Assembly (NCBI RefSeq): GCF_041053105.1
Contig: NZ_CP163444.1
Coordinates: 5,332,001-5,396,000, forward strand
Direction: 5' to 3'
Length of the DNA: 64,000 bases
DNA from: Streptomyces sp. R44
GTDB lineage: Bacteria > Actinomycetota > Actinomycetes > Streptomycetales > Streptomycetaceae
How positions within the stretch are numbered: the first letter of the stretch is position 1; each line of letters opens with the position of its first letter. The notes under the pieces are model-generated. The model saw only the letters and a program-made list of their open reading frames with translations. It was not told the origin of the DNA and did no database searches. This document shows, one piece after another, positions 60,813 to 64,000 of the stretch. Made by a program: the position numbers and the translations under genes.

Positions 60813-62116
60813 CGTGGGGTGAGCTGATCGGTGGAGGTACGGGCCGGGGGAGCCGCGGGCGGGACGGCCGGGCCCGCCCGGCGGGCCACGAGCGCCCCGC
60901 GCAGCGCCGCCAGCGCCCTGCGCAGCAGATGCGCGAGCCAGGCGCGGCCCATGGCGAGGGCCGGCAGCGGATCGTCGGCCGAGAACCAGGCGCACTCGGT
61001 CCGCCCCCGCCCGCCGCCCGGCTCCGGCGCGTACCGGCGGGCCGGGGAGGCGAGCAGCGACAGCGCCGCGTAGTTCTCGACCAGGAACCGGCGGCCGTAC
61101 ACGGGGGAGTGCGGCGGCACCGGGCGGCCGGTGAGGTCCAGGTGCAGCGCCCGGACCACGTCCAGGCCGTCCGGGTCGGTGAAGAGCCGGAACTGGGCGC
61201 CGGGCCGCGGGTTGAAGTCGAGCAGGTGGTACGCGCCGGTCGCGCTGTTCAGCCGGAAGTCCAGGTCGCACACGCCCCGGTAGTCCAGCGCGTCGAGCAG
61301 CTCGCGGGCCGTCCGGTCGACGGCCGGGTTCACCGTCCAGCGGCCGGAGGCGGTGAGGCCGGCCCCGTCCGGCCAGGAGCGCTCCTTGCGCCCGGTCGCC
61401 CCGGTCGAGCAGTGGCCCGCGGAGTCCACGTACCCGTGGAAGAACCAGTCGAGGTCCCGGCCCGCCGGGAGCAGCTCCTGGAGCAGCAGCCGGCTGCCGG
61501 CCTCGGCGGTCCGGGCGTACAGCTCCCGCACCTCGGCCAGGGAACGCACGATCGTGGTGCTCCGCAGCCCGTGGCCGGCCGGGAGCAGCCAGGGCCGGCT
61601 CCACTTGGCGACCACCGGAAGGCCGAGCGACCACGCCATGGCGGCGGCCTCGTCGGCGCCCTCGGGCAGTTCGGTACGGGGATGGGGCAGGCCCAGGCCC
61701 GCGCAGGTCTCGGCGAGCGCCGCCTTGTCGGCGACCCGCAGCAGCTGCTCCTCGGTCTGCTCGGGCAGCAGGAAGCGCGGGACGAGTCCGGGGCGGTGGC
61801 CGGCCAGGGCGAGGGCGCTCACGTCGTCCAGCGGCACGGCGAGCACGGGATGTGACGGGTCGTCGGTGATCTCCGCGGCGACGCGGCGCAGGAGGGCGGC
61901 GAGCCCGGCGGAGGAGTCCGTCCCGGGGCGCACACGGACCGAATGGAGAAAGCGGGAGCGGGCGACCGGACTGGTGCTCGATTCGATGACGGCATGGACC
62001 GGAATTCCGGCCCGTCCCAGCGAACGGGCGGCGCCGAGGGTGCCGTGATGGAAGGGGTTCCGGTCGAGCCGCACAAGGACGGTGGGGACGCTGGTGTCGA
62101 AACGCTGGCGCGGCAC
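60809..62116 (-). CDS. ATP-grasp carboxylate-amine ligase-like protein
   Basis: 435 residues from a GTG at 62116 with GAAGG 7 bp upstream; a TTG at 62155 is an alternative. VPTVLVRLDRNPFHHGTLGAARSLGR is an N-terminal pre-ATP-grasp domain; the central domain carries LPVVAKWSRPW, LLLQELLPAG and CDLDFRLNSATGAYHLLDFNPRPGAQF, the ATP/metal site. Such enzymes join a carboxylate to an amine (peptide or polyamide bond). With the coupled flavoprotein this may make or modify a small molecule; substrates unknown. Confidence 0.85.
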   Translation of the reverse strand: MPRQRFDTSVPTVLVRLDRNPFHHGTLGAARSLGRAGIPVHAVIESSTSPVARSRFLHSVRVRPGTDSSAGLAALLRRVAAEITDDPSHPVLAVPLDDVSALALAGHRPGLVPRFLLPEQTEEQLLRVADKAALAETCAGLGLPHPRTELPEGADEAAAMAWSLGLPVVAKWSRPWLLPAGHGLRSTTIVRSLAEVRELYARTAEAGSRLLLQELLPAGRDLDWFFHGYVDSAGHCSTGATGRKERSWPDGAGLTASGRWTVNPAVDRTARELLDALDYRGVCDLDFRLNSATGAYHLLDFNPRPGAQFRLFTDPDGLDVVRALHLDLTGRPVPPHSPVYGRRFLVENYAALSLLASPARRYAPEPGGGRGRTECAWFSADDPLPALAMGRAWLAHLLRRALAALRGALVARRAGPAVPPAAPPARTSTDQLTPR

Positions 62117-62271
62117 GGCATGCCCTTCATCTCGGTGCCCCAACTGGGCGATCAAATCCTCTAATGGACTACTGATCAGATGGAAGCGGACTTCACGGTC
62201 GGCTTATTAGGAATACTTTCTGAGCATCGGATTGACGGATCATCAAATGGCGTAAAGGTGAAGGAGTGGCC

Positions 62272-63924
62272 ATGGCAGCTGCGTACCGGAGAACATCGAG
62301 AAGATGGCTGGGGGTGTTCACCGCCGGTCTCCTCGCCACGGGCTCAGTCGTGCTCGCGTCCCCCGCCCACGCCACCGAATCCACGACGCCGAAAGACCCG
62401 GTACCCACCCTCGCCACCGCCATGGGGGCCTTCCTCGACTCGGGCGACCGCGGGGTCGCCCGCATCGGGCAGCTCCAGCGGTGGCTCGGCGGCCACGAAC
62501 TCCGTGTCGGCCACACCTACCTGCCCGGCGACCTCTGGAAGAACATCGAGGGACCCCCCGGCTTCCTCGACGCCTGGGCCGACTGGCGCAACGAGCGCAC
62601 CGACCGCATGCTCGTCCTCAACGTCCCTATGCTGGAGCGCAACGAGGCCCGCGTCTCCGACCGCGAGGTCCGCCGCCAACTCCAGCTCGGCGCCGCCGGC
62701 TACTTCGACCACCACTTCACGACCCTCGCCGAACGCCTCGTCGAGGAGGGGGCCCGCGACACCGTCATCGTCCTCGGCTGGGAGATGAACGGCACCACCT
62801 ACACCCACCGGTGCGCCCCCGACCCCGTCGCGTGGAAGAAGTACTGGAACCGCATCGTCACCGCGATGCGTGCCGTGCCGGGCCAGAAGTTCCGCTTCGA
62901 CTTCAACCCGAGCCGTGGCCTCGACGCGATTCCGTGGACCGAGTGCTACCCGGGCGACGACGTCGTCGACATCATCGGCATGGATTCGTACGACCAGCCG
63001 TCGGGGAGCAGTTTCGACCGGCACGTCAGCGAACCGTACGGGCTCCAGAAGCAGGTCGATTTCGCCGCCGAACACGGAAAGCAGATCTCCTATCCCGAAT
63101 GGGGGCTCTTCCGGAACGGCGACAACCCGGAATACATGCGGCGCATGCTGGACTGGATGAAGCAGCACAAGCCGCTGTACCACACCATCACCGACTACTG
63201 TCCGCACGGCGTCTGGCAGTGCGACGACAACCCGCAGTCGTCGCTGGTGTTCCGGCAGGCGCTGTACGGCACGGAACCGGAACTCCCGACGGATCCGGTG
63301 GACCCGACGGACCCGGTCGACCCGACGGATCCGGTGGACCCGACTGATCCGACTGATCCGACGATCCCGGAACCGAAGCCTGAACCGAAGCCGGAACCCA
63401 AGCCGGAACCGAAGCCGGAACCGAAGCCGGAGCCGAAGCCTGAGCCGAAGCCTGAGCCGAAGCCTGAGCCGAAGCCTGAGCCGAAGCCTGAGCCCAAGCC
63501 GGAACCGAAGCCGGAACCGAAGCCGGAACCGAAGCCGGAGCCGAAGCCGGAACCGAAGCCGGAGCCGAAGCCGGAGCCGAAGCCTGAGCCCAAGCCGGAA
63601 CCGAAGCCCGAGCCGAAGCCCGAGCCGAAGCCCGAGCCGAAGCCTGAGCCGAAGCCTGAGCCCAAGCCGGAACCGAAGCCGGAACCGAAGCCCGAGCCGA
63701 AGCCCGAGCCGAAGCCCGAGCCGAAGCCCGAGCCCAAGCCGGAACCGAAGCCCGAGCCGAAGCCGGAACCGAAGCCCGAGCCGAAGCCCGACTGCTGGAC
63801 CCTGGACCTCGGTTCATGGGTGGAGCACTGGCTCGGTGGGTCCGTCTGTGTCCCGGAGAGCAACTGGAAGGACGACGTCGACCTCGACTGGAAGGACAGC
63901 CTGAAGGAGGTCTGGCCCTTCTGA
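62272..63924 (+). CDS. Secreted GH26-like glycoside hydrolase with PEPK repeat tail
   Basis: 550 residues; GAAGGAG precedes the ATG. A signal peptide is cleaved after AHA (residue 34). Residues about 40-335 form a TIM barrel of the GH26 type with acid/base Glu171 (VLGWEMNG) and nucleophile Glu276 (ISYPEWGLF). A DPTDP/DPVDP linker follows, then 35 copies of PEPK, and a 44-residue C-terminal end rich in Trp and charge. It should act on beta-mannan or a related glycan at the cell surface. The repeat would extend the catalytic domain from the wall. It is divergent from the ATP-grasp gene across an AT-rich gap. Confidence 0.85.
   Translation: MAAAYRRTSRRWLGVFTAGLLATGSVVLASPAHATESTTPKDPVPTLATAMGAFLDSGDRGVARIGQLQRWLGGHELRVGHTYLPGDLWKNIEGPPGFLDAWADWRNERTDRMLVLNVPMLERNEARVSDREVRRQLQLGAAGYFDHHFTTLAERLVEEGARDTVIVLGWEMNGTTYTHRCAPDPVAWKKYWNRIVTAMRAVPGQKFRFDFNPSRGLDAIPWTECYPGDDVVDIIGMDSYDQPSGSSFDRHVSEPYGLQKQVDFAAEHGKQISYPEWGLFRNGDNPEYMRRMLDWMKQHKPLYHTITDYCPHGVWQCDDNPQSSLVFRQALYGTEPELPTDPVDPTDPVDPTDPVDPTDPTDPTIPEPKPEPKPEPKPEPKPEPKPEPKPEPKPEPKPEPKPEPKPEPKPEPKPEPKPEPKPEPKPEPKPEPKPEPKPEPKPEPKPEPKPEPKPEPKPEPKPEPKPEPKPEPKPEPKPEPKPEPKPEPKPEPKPEPKPEPKPEPKPDCWTLDLGSWVEHWLGGSVCVPESNWKDDVDLDWKDSLKEVWPF
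63367..63786 (+). repeat. 35 tandem 12-bp PEPK-coding units
   Basis: 420 bp reading as 35 Pro-Glu-Pro-Lys repeats. The units vary at synonymous sites (gaa/gag, ccg/ccc/cct), forming longer blocks shared between distant parts of the array. This indicates unequal crossing over or slippage. Copy number is probably variable between strains and hard to assemble. Confidence 0.9.
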
Positions 63925-63937
63925 CGCCCCACGCGCC

Positions 63938-63966
63938 GGCGGTGGCGGAGCTCATCCGCCACCGCC
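63938..63966 (+). terminator. Terminator after the GH26-like gene
   Basis: Perfect 12-bp stem (63938-63949 with 63955-63966), 5-nt loop, 13 bp past the stop codon. The remaining bases to 64000 show no complete gene. Confidence 0.8.
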
Positions 63967-64000
63967 GCCGCGGCGGAGCAGCCGTGCCACCCAGGTCCGT

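Noticed and set aside
63367..63786. Possible CRISPR array
   Set aside because: The 12-bp units are contiguous, without spacers, and encode a PEPK tract in frame with a secreted enzyme.

Overview
The window is chromosomal DNA of a Streptomyces-type actinomycete. The evidence is very high GC with almost exclusively G/C-ending codons, many GTG and some TTG starts, mycothiol chemistry (Mca), rodlins and a chaplin, AfsR-type regulators, and a gene order that from memory follows the SCO4917-SCO4975 part of the S. coelicolor chromosome (PNP, Lpd-like enzyme, AccA2, Maf, PccE/PccB, BirA, Cya, a GGDEF protein, HutH, MetB, IlvA, GreA, Mca, DUF255 protein). That order is recalled, not searched.

Layout. 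1-7.3 kb: purine nucleoside phosphorylase, a gamma-glutamylcyclotransferase-like protein, a Lpd-like quinone reductase, DeoR and TetR regulators, and the biotinylated carboxylase subunit AccA2. 7.3-12.7 kb: a small membrane protein, then a two-gene leftward cassette (alpha/beta hydrolase followed by a caspase / P-loop NTPase / WD40 protein) that looks like a conflict or regulated-death system inserted in a core locus. 12.7-24 kb: Maf, a 42-residue membrane protein, a TetR/MFS pair, PccE and PccB, BirA, adenylate cyclase, enoyl-CoA hydratase, a GAF-GGDEF protein and HutH. 24-38 kb: a sortase substrate, an L,D-transpeptidase lipoprotein, an XRE/alcohol dehydrogenase pair, MsrA, an M48 protease between two paralogous proteins, MetB, a small sigma factor with a membrane partner, MarR and IlvA. 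38-50 kb: an AfsR-like regulator, an ABC-2 exporter, two tandem Ser/Thr kinases with propeller sensor domains, GreA, DUF4307 and Mca. 50-54 kb: a 243-bp palindrome and an NB-ARC/TPR gene that appears frameshifted. 54-64 kb: a DUF255 thioredoxin-fold protein, then a cell-surface region with three rodlins, an LCP protein, one short chaplin, an ATP-grasp/flavoprotein pair, and a secreted GH26-like protein with 35 PEPK units.

How the genes fit together. AccA2, PccB and PccE are the three parts of an acyl-CoA (propionyl-CoA) carboxylase, and BirA, divergent from pccB, is the enzyme that attaches biotin to it. Cya and the GGDEF protein bring two nucleotide second messengers into this stretch. The three rodlin genes share near-identical ECF-type promoter elements resembling the recalled BldN consensus, so they are probably one developmental regulon although they lie on both strands. 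The caspase/hydrolase cassette (7735-12704) is the strongest candidate for an undescribed system: one predicted ATP-dependent sensor with a protease effector, translationally coupled to a lipase-like second enzyme.
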